A DNA stretch of 64,000 nucleotides from Devosia sp. (lineage in GTDB: Bacteria; Pseudomonadota; Alphaproteobacteria; Rhizobiales; Devosiaceae): the NCBI RefSeq assembly GCF_028290435.1, contig NZ_JAQGJV010000003.1, forward strand, positions 1 to 64,000, in the 5' to 3' direction. Of this stretch, positions 9,270-17,284 are shown in pieces. Positions within the stretch are counted from its first letter, which is position 1; every line of letters starts with the position of its first letter. Made by a program: the position numbers and the translations under genes. The notes below the pieces were generated by a model. That model saw only the letters and a list, made by a program, of their open reading frames with translations. It made no database searches and had not been told where the DNA came from.

Positions 9270-11378
9270 GTGTCGCGTCCGTCAACCCTCGATCCATTGT
9301 TCCGTTCCCTCCAGTCGATCAAGGGTGTGGGGCCGCAGCTTGCCGCGCTGTTGACGCGCTATTTCGGCGCGCCAGAGGGCCAGGAAGCGATCGCGCTCGA
9401 TATCCTGATGCACATGCCCTCCGGCGTCGTCGACCGCTCCCGTCAGGTCGGCATTGCCGAAGCCTATCTCGGCCAGGTCGTTACCCTGCTGCTGCATATC
9501 GATCGCCACCAGCCGCCACCCCGCGGCAAGCCGCAGGTGCCGCACCGCGTCTTCGCCCATGACGAAACCGGCGAGATGCAACTGGTGTTTTTCCGCGCCC
9601 AGGGCGGTTGGGTGGAAAAGGCCCTGCCCGTCGGCGAGCAACGCTATGTTTCCGGCAAGATCGATTTCTTCAACGGCGAAAAGCAGATCACCCATCCCGA
9701 TTACGTGGTGGAGGTCGACAAGTTCGCCACGCTGCCGCTAGTCGAGCCGGTCTATCCGCTGACGCAGGGCCTTAGCTCGAAGGCCCTGACCAAGCTGACA
9801 CGCCAGATCATCGAGACGCTCCCCGAACTTCCCGAATGGATTCCGCCCGCGACGCTAAGCCATTTCAATTGGCCGACTTTCGGCAATGCGATGCGCTCGG
9901 TCCACACCCCCACCAACCCCGCCGAAGCCGAATTGTGGGCCCCTGCCCGCATGCGACTGGCTTATGACGAATACCTGGCCGGCCAACTGACTCTGCAGAT
10001 CGTGCGCTCGACCATGGTCGCCGCCCGCGGCATTGCCCGCACCTTCACTGGCGAGATCACCAGCCGCGTCCTGTCCACCCTACCCTTCGCCCTGACCGCC
10101 GGGCAGGAACAGGCCATCGCGGAAATCCGCGACGACCTAGCCTCGTCCGACCGCATGTCCCGCCTGCTGCAAGGCGACGTGGGTGCCGGCAAAACCGTCG
10201 TCGCATTGATGGCCATGGCGGCGATGGCCGAAAGCGGCGCGCAATCAGCGATGATGGCGCCAACCGAACTGCTGGCATCCCAGCACTTCAAGACCCTCAA
10301 GCCGCTCTGCGATGCCGCCGGCCTCGGCTGCGTCCTGCTCACCGGCAAGATGCCAGCGGCCGAACGCCGCCCGATTCTCGCCGGCCTCGCCAGCGGGGAA
10401 ATCACCATCGCCGTCGGCACCCATGCGCTGTTCCAGAGCGGGGTCGAATTCAAGGACCTCGGCCTCACCGTCGTCGATGAGCAACACCGCTTCGGCGTCC
10501 ACCAGCGCCTTGCGCTCTCCGACAAGGGCCGCCATACCGACCTCTTGGTGATGACCGCAACCCCAATCCCGCGCACCCTCGTGCTCACCCATTTCGGCGA
10601 CATGGAAGTTAGCGTCCTGCGCGAAAAGCCCAAGGGTCGCCAACCGATCGATACCGCCGTCCTCTCCATCGGCGACTACCCCCGCGTCATCCAGCGCCTC
10701 AAGACCCGTATCGAGGAAGGCGCCCAAGCCTTCTGGGTCTGCCCGCTGGTCGAAGAAAGCGAACATCTCGACGTCGTCTCCGCCGAAGATCGCTTTGCCG
10801 AACTGCGAAAGGTTTTCGGCGATCAAGTCGCCCTGATCCACGGCCGCATGAGCGCCGCCGCCAAGCAGGAGACGATGCAGCGCTTCTCCACCAATGAGGT
10901 CAAACTGCTCGTCGCCACCACCGTCATCGAAGTCGGCGTTGACGTACCCAACGCCTCGATCATGATTATCGAGCACGCCGAACGCTTCGGCCTGGCCCAG
11001 CTCCACCAGCTTCGCGGCCGCGTCGGTCGCGGTGCGCAACGTTCCGCCTGCCTGCTGCTCTACAAGGACCCGCTGAGCGAAACCGCCAAGGCCCGTCTCG
11101 AAACCATCAAAGGCACTGAAGACGGTTTCGAAATCGCCGAACGCGACCTGGAACTCCGCGGCCAAGGCGACGTGCTCGGCACGCGTCAATCCGGCATGCC
11201 CGGCTACCGCCTCGCCGTCCCGGACGTCCATCGCCACCTGCTGGACTATGCCCACGACGACGCCAAGGCGGCCTTCGCCGCCAATCCCAGCCTGACCGGC
11301 CCGGACGGGGAGGCCCTGCAAACCCTGCTCTACCTGTTCCGCAAAGACCTCGCGATCCCGCTGCTCCGGGCGGGGTGA
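9270..11378 (+). CDS. recG: ATP-dependent DNA helicase RecG
   Basis: A 702-residue replication-fork regression helicase. The N-terminal wedge/OB domain covers about residues 1-230. Helicase motifs follow: GDVGAGKTVVALMAMA (Walker A), VVDEQHRFGVHQR (DEQH box), TATPIPRTL, and QLRGRVGRGAQRSACLLLY. The DEQH box and wedge separate it from Mfd. The start is GTG with AGGAG upstream (spacing about 12). Length is normal for alphaproteobacterial RecG. It ends facing glmS across a palindromic repeat. Confidence 0.96.
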   Translation: MSRPSTLDPLFRSLQSIKGVGPQLAALLTRYFGAPEGQEAIALDILMHMPSGVVDRSRQVGIAEAYLGQVVTLLLHIDRHQPPPRGKPQVPHRVFAHDETGEMQLVFFRAQGGWVEKALPVGEQRYVSGKIDFFNGEKQITHPDYVVEVDKFATLPLVEPVYPLTQGLSSKALTKLTRQIIETLPELPEWIPPATLSHFNWPTFGNAMRSVHTPTNPAEAELWAPARMRLAYDEYLAGQLTLQIVRSTMVAARGIARTFTGEITSRVLSTLPFALTAGQEQAIAEIRDDLASSDRMSRLLQGDVGAGKTVVALMAMAAMAESGAQSAMMAPTELLASQHFKTLKPLCDAAGLGCVLLTGKMPAAERRPILAGLASGEITIAVGTHALFQSGVEFKDLGLTVVDEQHRFGVHQRLALSDKGRHTDLLVMTATPIPRTLVLTHFGDMEVSVLREKPKGRQPIDTAVLSIGDYPRVIQRLKTRIEEGAQAFWVCPLVEESEHLDVVSAEDRFAELRKVFGDQVALIHGRMSAAAKQETMQRFSTNEVKLLVATTVIEVGVDVPNASIMIIEHAERFGLAQLHQLRGRVGRGAQRSACLLLYKDPLSETAKARLETIKGTEDGFEIAERDLELRGQGDVLGTRQSGMPGYRLAVPDVHRHLLDYAHDDAKAAFAANPSLTGPDGEALQTLLYLFRKDLAIPLLRAG

Positions 11379-11406
11379 TCGAGCGCGGACACTGAAGCGC
11401 CGACAC

Positions 11407-11502
11407 CCACCGTCCTTTCCCGCGGACTTGATCCGCGGGCCACTATCAGCTTGGCACAAGTGGCGAACGGCCCACGGATCAAGTCCGTGGGAAGGACGGT
11501 GG
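11407..11502. repeat. Palindromic repeat pair, family C, copy 2
   Basis: Same design as the repeat at 4264-4345: CCCGCGGACTTGATCCGCGG and the inverted CCACGGATCAAGTCCGTGGG around a core with ATCAGCTTGGCACAAGTG. Here the palindrome extends outward with CCACCGTCCTT paired to AAGGACGGTGG. It sits between the convergent ends of recG and glmS and could also act as a bidirectional terminator. Confidence 0.87.
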
Positions 11503-11525
11503 TTGGGGAAACGCTGCAGAAACGC

Positions 11526-13352
11526 CTACTCCACCGTCACACTCTTCGCCAGATTCCTCGGCTGATCCACATCAGTCCCCATGAACACCGCCGTATGGTA
11601 CGCCAGCAATTGCACCGGTATCGTCGCCAGGATTGGCGCCACGAAGCTCGAAACGCGGGGGATGAGGATGATATCCGCCACGCCCTCGCCCACCGTCTTG
11701 GCGCCCTCGGCATCGGTGATCAGGATGATCTTGCCGCCGCGCGCCGCCACTTCCTGCATGTTGGACATGGTCTTGTCGACCAGCTCGTCCGATGGCGCCA
11801 CGACGATGACCGGCATGTCCTCGTCTACCAGCGCGATCGGGCCGTGCTTGAGTTCACCCGCCGCGTAGCCTTCGGCGTGGATGTAGCTGATTTCCTTGAG
11901 CTTCAGCGCGCCTTCCATGGCGATCGGGAACATCGGGCCGCGCCCGAGATAGAGCACATCCTTGGCCCGCGACAGGCGCTTGGCGATGTCCACGATCTGC
12001 GCTTCTCCCGCCAGCGCCGCCGATACGGCCGCCGGCAGGCTGGTCAATGCCCGAACATGCTCGGCTTCCTGCTCGGCGCTCAACACCCCACGAGCTCGGC
12101 CGGCAGCGATGGCAAGGCTGGCCAGCGCCGTCAGTTGTGCCGTCAGCGCTTTGGTCGAGGCGACGCCGATTTCGGGGCCACAGAGGATGGGAAACACCAC
12201 GCTGGATTCCCGCGCAATGGTGGATTCCTGCGTGTTGACCAGCGAGGCAATATGTTGCCCCTGGCTGGCGCAATAACGCAGCGCCGCCAGCGTATCGGCG
12301 GTTTCGCCGGACTGCGAGATGAACAGCGACAGCCCGCCCTTTTCCAGCGGCGGCTCGCGATAGCGGAATTCGGACGCCACATCGATGTCCACCGGCAGCC
12401 GCGCATAGCGCTCGAACCAGTATTTCGCCACGGCGCCGGCGAAATAAGCCGTGCCGCAGGCGCTGATCGTCAGCCGGGTCAGGTCGGCGAAATTGAACGG
12501 CATCATCTCGCGGATCGCCACGCGCTCGGCGCCCATGTCCACGTAATGGCTCAGCGTGTGCGAGATGGTCTCGGGCTGCTCGTAGATTTCCTTGGCCATG
12601 AAGTGGCGATAATTGCCCTTGTCCACCATCAACGCCGAGGTCTGCGACACAAGCTGCTCGCGCTGCACGATGGCGTCCTTGCCATCGCGAATGGTCACGC
12701 CGTGCGGGGTGATCACGGCCCAGTCGCCGTCTTCCAGATAGGTCAGGCGTGAGGTGAACGGCGCCAGTGCCATGGCGTCGGAGCCGAGATACATTTCGGT
12801 GGTGCCATAACCGATGGCTAGCGGCGCGCCGCTACGGGCGGCGATCAGCATGCCCTCCTCGCCCTTGAACAGGAAGGCCAGCGCGAAGGCGCCCTTTAGC
12901 TGCTTGAGCGTGCGCGCAACCGCCAGTTCGGGATCGGCGCCATTGGCCAGTTCGCGGCTGACCCAGAGCGCGACCGATTCCGTATCGGTCTGCGTCTTGG
13001 GCAGATAGCCATCCTTGGCGAGATCAGCCAGCAGCTCGCGGAAATTCTCGATGATGCCGTTATGGACGACAGCGACGCGGTCGGTGGCGTGCGGATGCGC
13101 ATTGGCCTCGGTCGGCGCGCCATGCGTCGCCCAGCGCGTGTGGCCAATGCCAACATTGCCGTCGAGCGGCTCGAAGCTGAGCTTCTGCGCCAGATTGCCC
13201 AGCTTGCCCTCGGCCCGGCGGCGGGTGATCGCACCATCCTCCAGCGTCGCCACGCCGGCGCTGTCATAACCGCGATATTCCAGCCGCTTGAGCGCATCCA
13301 CCAGCCGGGGAGCAACCGGCGCGCTGCCGACGATGCCAACAATACCGCACAT
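11526..13352 (-). CDS. glmS: Glutamine--fructose-6-phosphate aminotransferase GlmS
   Basis: A 608-residue enzyme making glucosamine-6-phosphate from fructose-6-phosphate and glutamine. The N-terminal class II glutaminase begins MCGIVGIVG, with Cys2 as the nucleophile after Met removal, and has LEYRGYDSAGVA. Two SIS domains follow, with SACGTAYFAG, FISQSGETADTLAA and SYIHAEGYAAGELKHGP; the C-terminus ends PRNLAKSVTVE as in the family. It starts 2 bases after glmU, so the two form an operon toward UDP-GlcNAc. No glmS ribozyme-like leader can fit in that gap. Confidence 0.97.
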   Translation of the reverse strand: MCGIVGIVGSAPVAPRLVDALKRLEYRGYDSAGVATLEDGAITRRRAEGKLGNLAQKLSFEPLDGNVGIGHTRWATHGAPTEANAHPHATDRVAVVHNGIIENFRELLADLAKDGYLPKTQTDTESVALWVSRELANGADPELAVARTLKQLKGAFALAFLFKGEEGMLIAARSGAPLAIGYGTTEMYLGSDAMALAPFTSRLTYLEDGDWAVITPHGVTIRDGKDAIVQREQLVSQTSALMVDKGNYRHFMAKEIYEQPETISHTLSHYVDMGAERVAIREMMPFNFADLTRLTISACGTAYFAGAVAKYWFERYARLPVDIDVASEFRYREPPLEKGGLSLFISQSGETADTLAALRYCASQGQHIASLVNTQESTIARESSVVFPILCGPEIGVASTKALTAQLTALASLAIAAGRARGVLSAEQEAEHVRALTSLPAAVSAALAGEAQIVDIAKRLSRAKDVLYLGRGPMFPIAMEGALKLKEISYIHAEGYAAGELKHGPIALVDEDMPVIVVAPSDELVDKTMSNMQEVAARGGKIILITDAEGAKTVGEGVADIILIPRVSSFVAPILATIPVQLLAYHTAVFMGTDVDQPRNLAKSVTVE

Positions 13353-13354
13353 GG

Positions 13355-14707
13355 CTATTTCCCCTTGGACGTCTTGAGTGCTGCAGCACGCTCGAAAATG
13401 GTCTTGGCACGGCCCGGCTTGTTGGTCTGGCGGCTGCGTCCGAGCGCCAGCGCATCGGCGGGCACGTCCTCGGTGATGACGCTGCCGCTGGCCACGAGCG
13501 CACCCTCGCCCACCGTCACCGGCGCCACCAGCGCGCTGTTCGAACCAATAAAGGCATGATCGCCCACCACCGTACGATGCTTGTTATAGCCGTCGTAATT
13601 TACGGTAATCACGCCAGCACCGATATTGACCTCTTCGCCTATTGTGGCGTCGCCGATATAGGTCAAATGGCTGACCTTGGCACCCTTGCCGATGTCGGCC
13701 TTCTTGATCTCGACGAAATTGCCCACCTTGGCGCCCTCGCCCAGCCTGGCTTCCGGCCGCAGCCGCGCGAACGGTCCGACCGAGGCACGGGGCCCGATGC
13801 TGGCGCCTTCGATGTGGGAGAAGGCGTGTATCACGGCGCCCTCACCAATAGTCACGCCGGGGCCAAAATACACGTTCGGCTCGATGGTGACATCGCGAGC
13901 GATCTCGGTGTCGTAGGAAAACCAAACGCTGCCTGGGTCTTTGAGCGTCACGCCGGCCTTCATGAACTCTTCGCGCTGCACGTCCTGGAACAGGCCCTCG
14001 GCCCGCGCCAACTGGCTGCGGTCATTGACGCCCATCACGTCGTTTTCGGGCGCCAGTCCCCAGCCGACCTTCTTGCCGGCGGCGTTGGCCAGTTCCACCA
14101 GGTCGCCCAGATAAAACTCGTTCTGCGCATTGTTGGATTCAACCTTGTCGATCAGGTCGCGGAACACTTCGGCCCGGAACGCAAGAATGCAGGCGTTGCA
14201 CAGGCGAATGCGGCGCTCGTCCTCGGTGGCGTCCTTGTGCTCGCGGATCGCCAGCAGCGTCTCGCCGTCGGTGATCAGGCGGCCATAGCCGGTCGGGTCC
14301 TTGGGCTCAAAACCCAGAATCGCCACGTCGAGCCCAGCATCGAGCCGATCCAGGACCGCGCGGAAATTGCCACCGCGTAGCAGCGGGTGGTCGCCATAAA
14401 CGACCGCGACATAGCCTTCAGCGGTCTCAAACAGGTCACGCGCCATTGAGGCGGCGTGGGCCGTGCCCTTGGCGACAGTCTGCTCGAAATGCACCACTTC
14501 GGGATGCATGGCCGTCACCGCCCGGCGAATTGCGTCGTGCCCAGGCCCTGTCACCAAGGCAATCTGGTCCGAGCCGGCTGCCCGCGCCGCGCGCGCCACA
14601 TGACCCACGATCGGCATGCCGCCAACTTCGTGCAGCACCTTGGGCATGGCCGATTTCATGCGGGTGCCTTCGCCGGCAGCAAGAATGATGGACAATAACT
14701 GGGTCAT
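13355..14707 (-). CDS. glmU: Bifunctional GlcNAc-1-P uridyltransferase / GlcN-1-P acetyltransferase GlmU
   Basis: A 450-residue enzyme giving UDP-GlcNAc for peptidoglycan and lipid A. The N-terminal nucleotidyltransferase has ILAAGEGTRMKSAMPKVLHE (residues ~8-27) and VVYGDHPLL. The C-terminal left-handed beta helix shows repeated hexapeptides such as IGEGAVIHAFSHIEG and the acetyltransferase segment VKIGNFVEIKK-like (KVGNFVEIKKADIGKGAK), followed by GAGVITVNYDGYNKH. It is the first gene of the glmU-glmS operon. Confidence 0.97.
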   Translation of the reverse strand: MTQLLSIILAAGEGTRMKSAMPKVLHEVGGMPIVGHVARAARAAGSDQIALVTGPGHDAIRRAVTAMHPEVVHFEQTVAKGTAHAASMARDLFETAEGYVAVVYGDHPLLRGGNFRAVLDRLDAGLDVAILGFEPKDPTGYGRLITDGETLLAIREHKDATEDERRIRLCNACILAFRAEVFRDLIDKVESNNAQNEFYLGDLVELANAAGKKVGWGLAPENDVMGVNDRSQLARAEGLFQDVQREEFMKAGVTLKDPGSVWFSYDTEIARDVTIEPNVYFGPGVTIGEGAVIHAFSHIEGASIGPRASVGPFARLRPEARLGEGAKVGNFVEIKKADIGKGAKVSHLTYIGDATIGEEVNIGAGVITVNYDGYNKHRTVVGDHAFIGSNSALVAPVTVGEGALVASGSVITEDVPADALALGRSRQTNKPGRAKTIFERAAALKTSKGK

Positions 14708-14847
14708 GAGGCCTCTCCGGACAGCGCCCTATTGGCCGCGTAATTCTACAAATTTATGGCATGCAAGCGTTGGCGAAGCGATAACGCCTCGCGCAGTGTT
14801 ATCCTAGCGGCAATACTTGATTCGACTACGCTTCCGGGGGCGGACGA

Positions 14848-15630
14848 TTGGCTAAAGCATCAGAACAATTCCGGCAATCCGATGTCACCACCTGGGCCGT
14901 CGTGGCGCTGGTCTGCGGGGCCATGGCGGTGTTCGGGGCCAACGTGTCGGCATTGGTGCCGCAGGGCATGCTGTCTGGCCTGCACAAGTCGCGGCTGGCC
15001 GGCGCCAGCATCGATCAGTTGCGCAATGACGTGGTTGAGCTCAATACCGAAACCGCCCGATTGCGCCGCGATAACAATACCTTGGTGAACCGCTTTTCGC
15101 TACAGGAAGAAGCCGGCAACGACGTGACCCAACGCGTCGGCGCGCTGGAAGTCAGCCTGCCCAAGCTGCTGGAGGCCATTCCCGATACCGCCCAGATCGA
15201 CCTCACGGCGGAGACGGCGTCGATCGATCCGGGCAATACGGTGACCTACGAGGCCGATGGCGGTTCGGTGGCGATCCGCCAGCAGCCGATGCAATTGCCC
15301 GCCGTGATACCGGCGCAACCCCTGCCCGACGCTGTCGCCAGTACTCCTAAATTGTTTATCCCCAATGACTCCGCCTTCGGCATCGCCGTGGGCACCAACG
15401 TCACCGCCGAAAATGCCGCCGCGACCTGGGATGATCTGTCGAACAAGCTCGGGCCCTTGCTGATTGGCCTGTCGCCATTACTGGTCGATCAGCAGGACAG
15501 CGACAAAAAGCGCATCGTTGTCGGGCCGATTACGCGCATGACGGAAGCAACCGCCCTGTGCAAGCGCCTGGAGCGGGTATCGATCTCCTGCATGCCGATG
15601 CCGTATGGCGGCACGCCGCTGAGTTTTTAG
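14848..15630 (+). CDS. Single-pass membrane protein with coiled coil and SPOR-like C-terminus
   Basis: A 260-residue protein starting at TTG, preceded by GGGGGCGGA at good spacing; no in-frame ATG nearby fits. Residues ~14-38 are a membrane helix (TTWAVVALVCGAMAVFGANVSAL). Residues ~50-85 form a heptad-rich coiled coil (LRNDVVELNTETARLRRDNN). A linker follows, and the C-terminal ~80 residues (FGIAVGTNVTAENAAATWDDL to CMPMPYGG) look like a SPOR-type peptidoglycan-binding repeat. It may be an envelope or division-associated protein; no specific function is recognised. Confidence 0.72.
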   Translation: MAKASEQFRQSDVTTWAVVALVCGAMAVFGANVSALVPQGMLSGLHKSRLAGASIDQLRNDVVELNTETARLRRDNNTLVNRFSLQEEAGNDVTQRVGALEVSLPKLLEAIPDTAQIDLTAETASIDPGNTVTYEADGGSVAIRQQPMQLPAVIPAQPLPDAVASTPKLFIPNDSAFGIAVGTNVTAENAAATWDDLSNKLGPLLIGLSPLLVDQQDSDKKRIVVGPITRMTEATALCKRLERVSISCMPMPYGGTPLSF

Positions 15631-15783
15631 TCCAGAGATTCGCTTTGGCGAGTCCGATGCCGTGGTTTTCAAGAACCGGAGCGCAGCGCACGTTGGTACG
15701 TGAGCACCGGAAGCATAGAAAGCCGCGGCAGATGGCCGCCGGAGTAGAATTTCCAAACAGCACTCCGGCTGCTGCAATTGCGG

Positions 15784-15811
15784 TTGACAGCCAAGCTTGT
15801 GCCGCTATGTT
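15784..15811 (+). promoter_or_regulatory. Promoter of tRNA-Lys
   Basis: A consensus -35 hexamer TTGACA (15784-15789) is followed after 16 bases by TATGTT (15806-15811), placing transcription start a few bases before the tRNA 5' end leader. No other gene in the area would use it. Confidence 0.7.
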
Positions 15812-15844
15812 CCGCCGCGACGCCACGGCGTCCGCATTTGGTGC

Positions 15845-15919
15845 GTGCCGGTAGCTCAGTGGTAGAGCATTCGACTTTTAATCGAATGGTCGAGGGTTCG
15901 ACCCCCTCCCGGCATACCA
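15845..15919 (+). tRNA. tRNA-Lys(UUU), integration target of the island
   Basis: Complete cloverleaf: acceptor GTGCCGG pairs with CCGGCAT, D-arm GCTCAGTGGTAGAGC, anticodon stem TTCGA/TCGAA with loop CTTTTAA (anticodon TTT), T-arm GAGGGTTCGACCCCC, and an encoded CCA. Its 3' part from the anticodon stem onward is repeated 11.6 kb away, showing it is the attachment site of the adjacent element. The element restores the gene, so it stays intact. Confidence 0.96.
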
Positions 15920-15921
15920 AT
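15872..15921. repeat. attL: 50-bp direct repeat in tRNA-Lys
   Basis: Bases 15872-15921 are identical to 27498-27547 over 50 positions, from CGACTTTTAATCGAATGG through the encoded CCA plus AAT. Both flanking bases differ, so the repeat ends are exact. This is the tRNA-side attachment site. Confidence 0.95.
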
Positions 15922-15966
15922 TTTTTCAATAGGTTAGATCGGCGCACCTCGCTGCACAGGCAGCCA

Positions 15967-15985
15967 GGGTAACGACTGGGGTAAC
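15967..15985. promoter_or_regulatory. Left-end GGGTAAC repeats (candidate integrase arm sites)
   Basis: Two direct copies of GGGTAAC (15967-15973 and 15979-15985, 12 bases apart) lie 46 bases inside attL. The same heptamer, in both orientations, occurs in the 150 bases next to attR. Paired short repeats at both ends of an integrative element are the expected layout for integrase arm-type or excisionase sites. Confidence 0.6.
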
Positions 15986-16066
15986 GTGCGCGACTTCCAG
16001 TGGTTGGATAAATGCCTTCCGTCAGAGGCGTCGATCACAATTCGGCGGTCGTCAGTCTGGCGACTT

Positions 16067-16948
16067 TCAAACGGAGCGTTGTCCGGCGACTTTTCTCAGA
16101 GCTGCAGCAACCCGGCGGCGGGCCCGCCAGGCCCGCAGGTATCCAAATACTGGTATTCTCCCCGAGACACTTGGAACTGCTTTAGAAAAGTCATAACCAT
16201 TTACCGTTGCCTCGAGGGAAAAAACTGCATCCTCGATCGCACGAGATATCTTAAGGCAGTGCGCACGCAATTCAGCGCAAAGTGTCACGTTGGTCGATGT
16301 AAGGTCCCCTGGCGCCTCGGGACCGTTGGAGGGCCCCATGACGTCCACAGAGCTCGTGACGGCGGCTAACGAAATCCCCTCGCTGTTTGCTTCGGAAACT
16401 ACGTCCACTGGACGCCCCATTCCGTTAGCCACCAAAATCAACATGTTGTCGTAGCTTTTTGAGAATTCTTCCGCAAAGGTTGGGACTTGGTCGCTCCACT
16501 CAGGCGCCCATTCTTGCGCCCATGTCTTCACGCGCTTCAGCCGAGCATGAAAGCTATGGGCAGCACCTAAGGTCCGAAACCTAATCGTCTCCAACACAGA
16601 GCCGATTTGCACCTCCGGCCCGAGCAGAGCCAGTACCGACTCCCCCAACTCGTCGAATGAGGATGCAACGACATTTAAGGGCGCGACTACTTGGCGAAAT
16701 TCGTCCTGAACGAACTTGCGTTTAGTGGAGATGTCTCGATCCCGACCATATTGCAGCGTGGCATAATAGTAAGAAAACGCCGTCAGAAGTGCAAAAAGCG
16801 CCAGAGTAGGAGTGGCATAATCAATCAGGCTGAACGACGGACTGACCTGGGATTGTGATGAGCACACAAAGGCACTGCCCCCGCTCGCTAAGCTGTCATT
16901 GACGACGGATGCTGCCTCCGCCGGGACGCGGCAGAGTTGGGTAGCCAA
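16067..16948 (-). CDS. Single-pass membrane protein of unknown function (third gene of cargo cassette)
   Basis: A 293-residue protein starting at TTG directly after the TAA of the preceding gene, with GGGAG upstream at good spacing. Residues ~40-63 are one membrane helix (IDYATPTLALFALLTAFSYYYA). A soluble region follows with helical segments and a C-terminal basic patch (LRAWRARRRVAAALRKVAGQR). No family is recognised. Position suggests co-expression with the STAS-like and GHKL ATPase proteins upstream, and a membrane effector or sensor role is only a hypothesis. Base composition is clearly lower in GC than the flanking chromosome. Confidence 0.72.
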   Translation of the reverse strand: MATQLCRVPAEAASVVNDSLASGGSAFVCSSQSQVSPSFSLIDYATPTLALFALLTAFSYYYATLQYGRDRDISTKRKFVQDEFRQVVAPLNVVASSFDELGESVLALLGPEVQIGSVLETIRFRTLGAAHSFHARLKRVKTWAQEWAPEWSDQVPTFAEEFSKSYDNMLILVANGMGRPVDVVSEANSEGISLAAVTSSVDVMGPSNGPEAPGDLTSTNVTLCAELRAHCLKISRAIEDAVFSLEATVNGYDFSKAVPSVSGRIPVFGYLRAWRARRRVAAALRKVAGQRSV

Positions 16949-17284
16949 TTAGTGGCTCCCGGCGACAGACCTGCTAATCATGACGCGATCGATGCCTTCT
17001 AAGATATCGTATCTCAGGCCTTCGGACAGCCGAGACAGAGAGTAACGCTTCAGGAAAGCTTCTTTGCCACCCAAGGTTCTGACGCTGGGGCCAAACATGC
17101 CCTGTACGAAAGACGGAGTTATGCTCCGAAGAGTTTTTGGCGCGGCAATCTCGATGAAATCGGACGAGCCGTCCAAAGCGTCGACGTGATAATGTTGACG
17201 CGCAGCCTCACCACGAGGGCGCCCAATTAAGGTGTCGACCCTGTCGTTAAGCAAGTCTTGGAGATCAATCATTACTATCGCCAT
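16949..17284 (-). CDS. STAS-like (DUF4325-type) protein
   Basis: A small protein of about 111 residues. The segment FIEIAAPKTLRSITPSFVQGMFGP resembles the core of the STAS-like DUF4325 family, in which a strand is followed by a turn with Ser/Thr and the helix with conserved Phe. Such proteins are often found beside GHKL ATPases and are thought to act like anti-sigma-factor antagonists. The start at 17284 overlaps the upstream ATPase gene by 20 bases; ATG 17272, overlapping its stop in ATGATTGA, is an alternative. The family call is by eye. Confidence 0.65.
   Translation of the reverse strand: MAIVMIDLQDLLNDRVDTLIGRPRGEAARQHYHVDALDGSSDFIEIAAPKTLRSITPSFVQGMFGPSVRTLGGKEAFLKRYSLSRLSEGLRYDILEGIDRVMISRSVAGSH

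Noticed and set aside
13353-13354. glmS ribozyme or other glmS leader
   Set aside because: Only 2 bases separate glmU from glmS, and the ribozyme belongs to Gram-positive bacteria.
15669-15947. Minus-strand small open frame across tRNA-Lys
   Set aside because: It runs through the tRNA and its promoter and shows no protein-like features; the segment 15640-15760 may be a non-coding repeat, which cannot be tested here.
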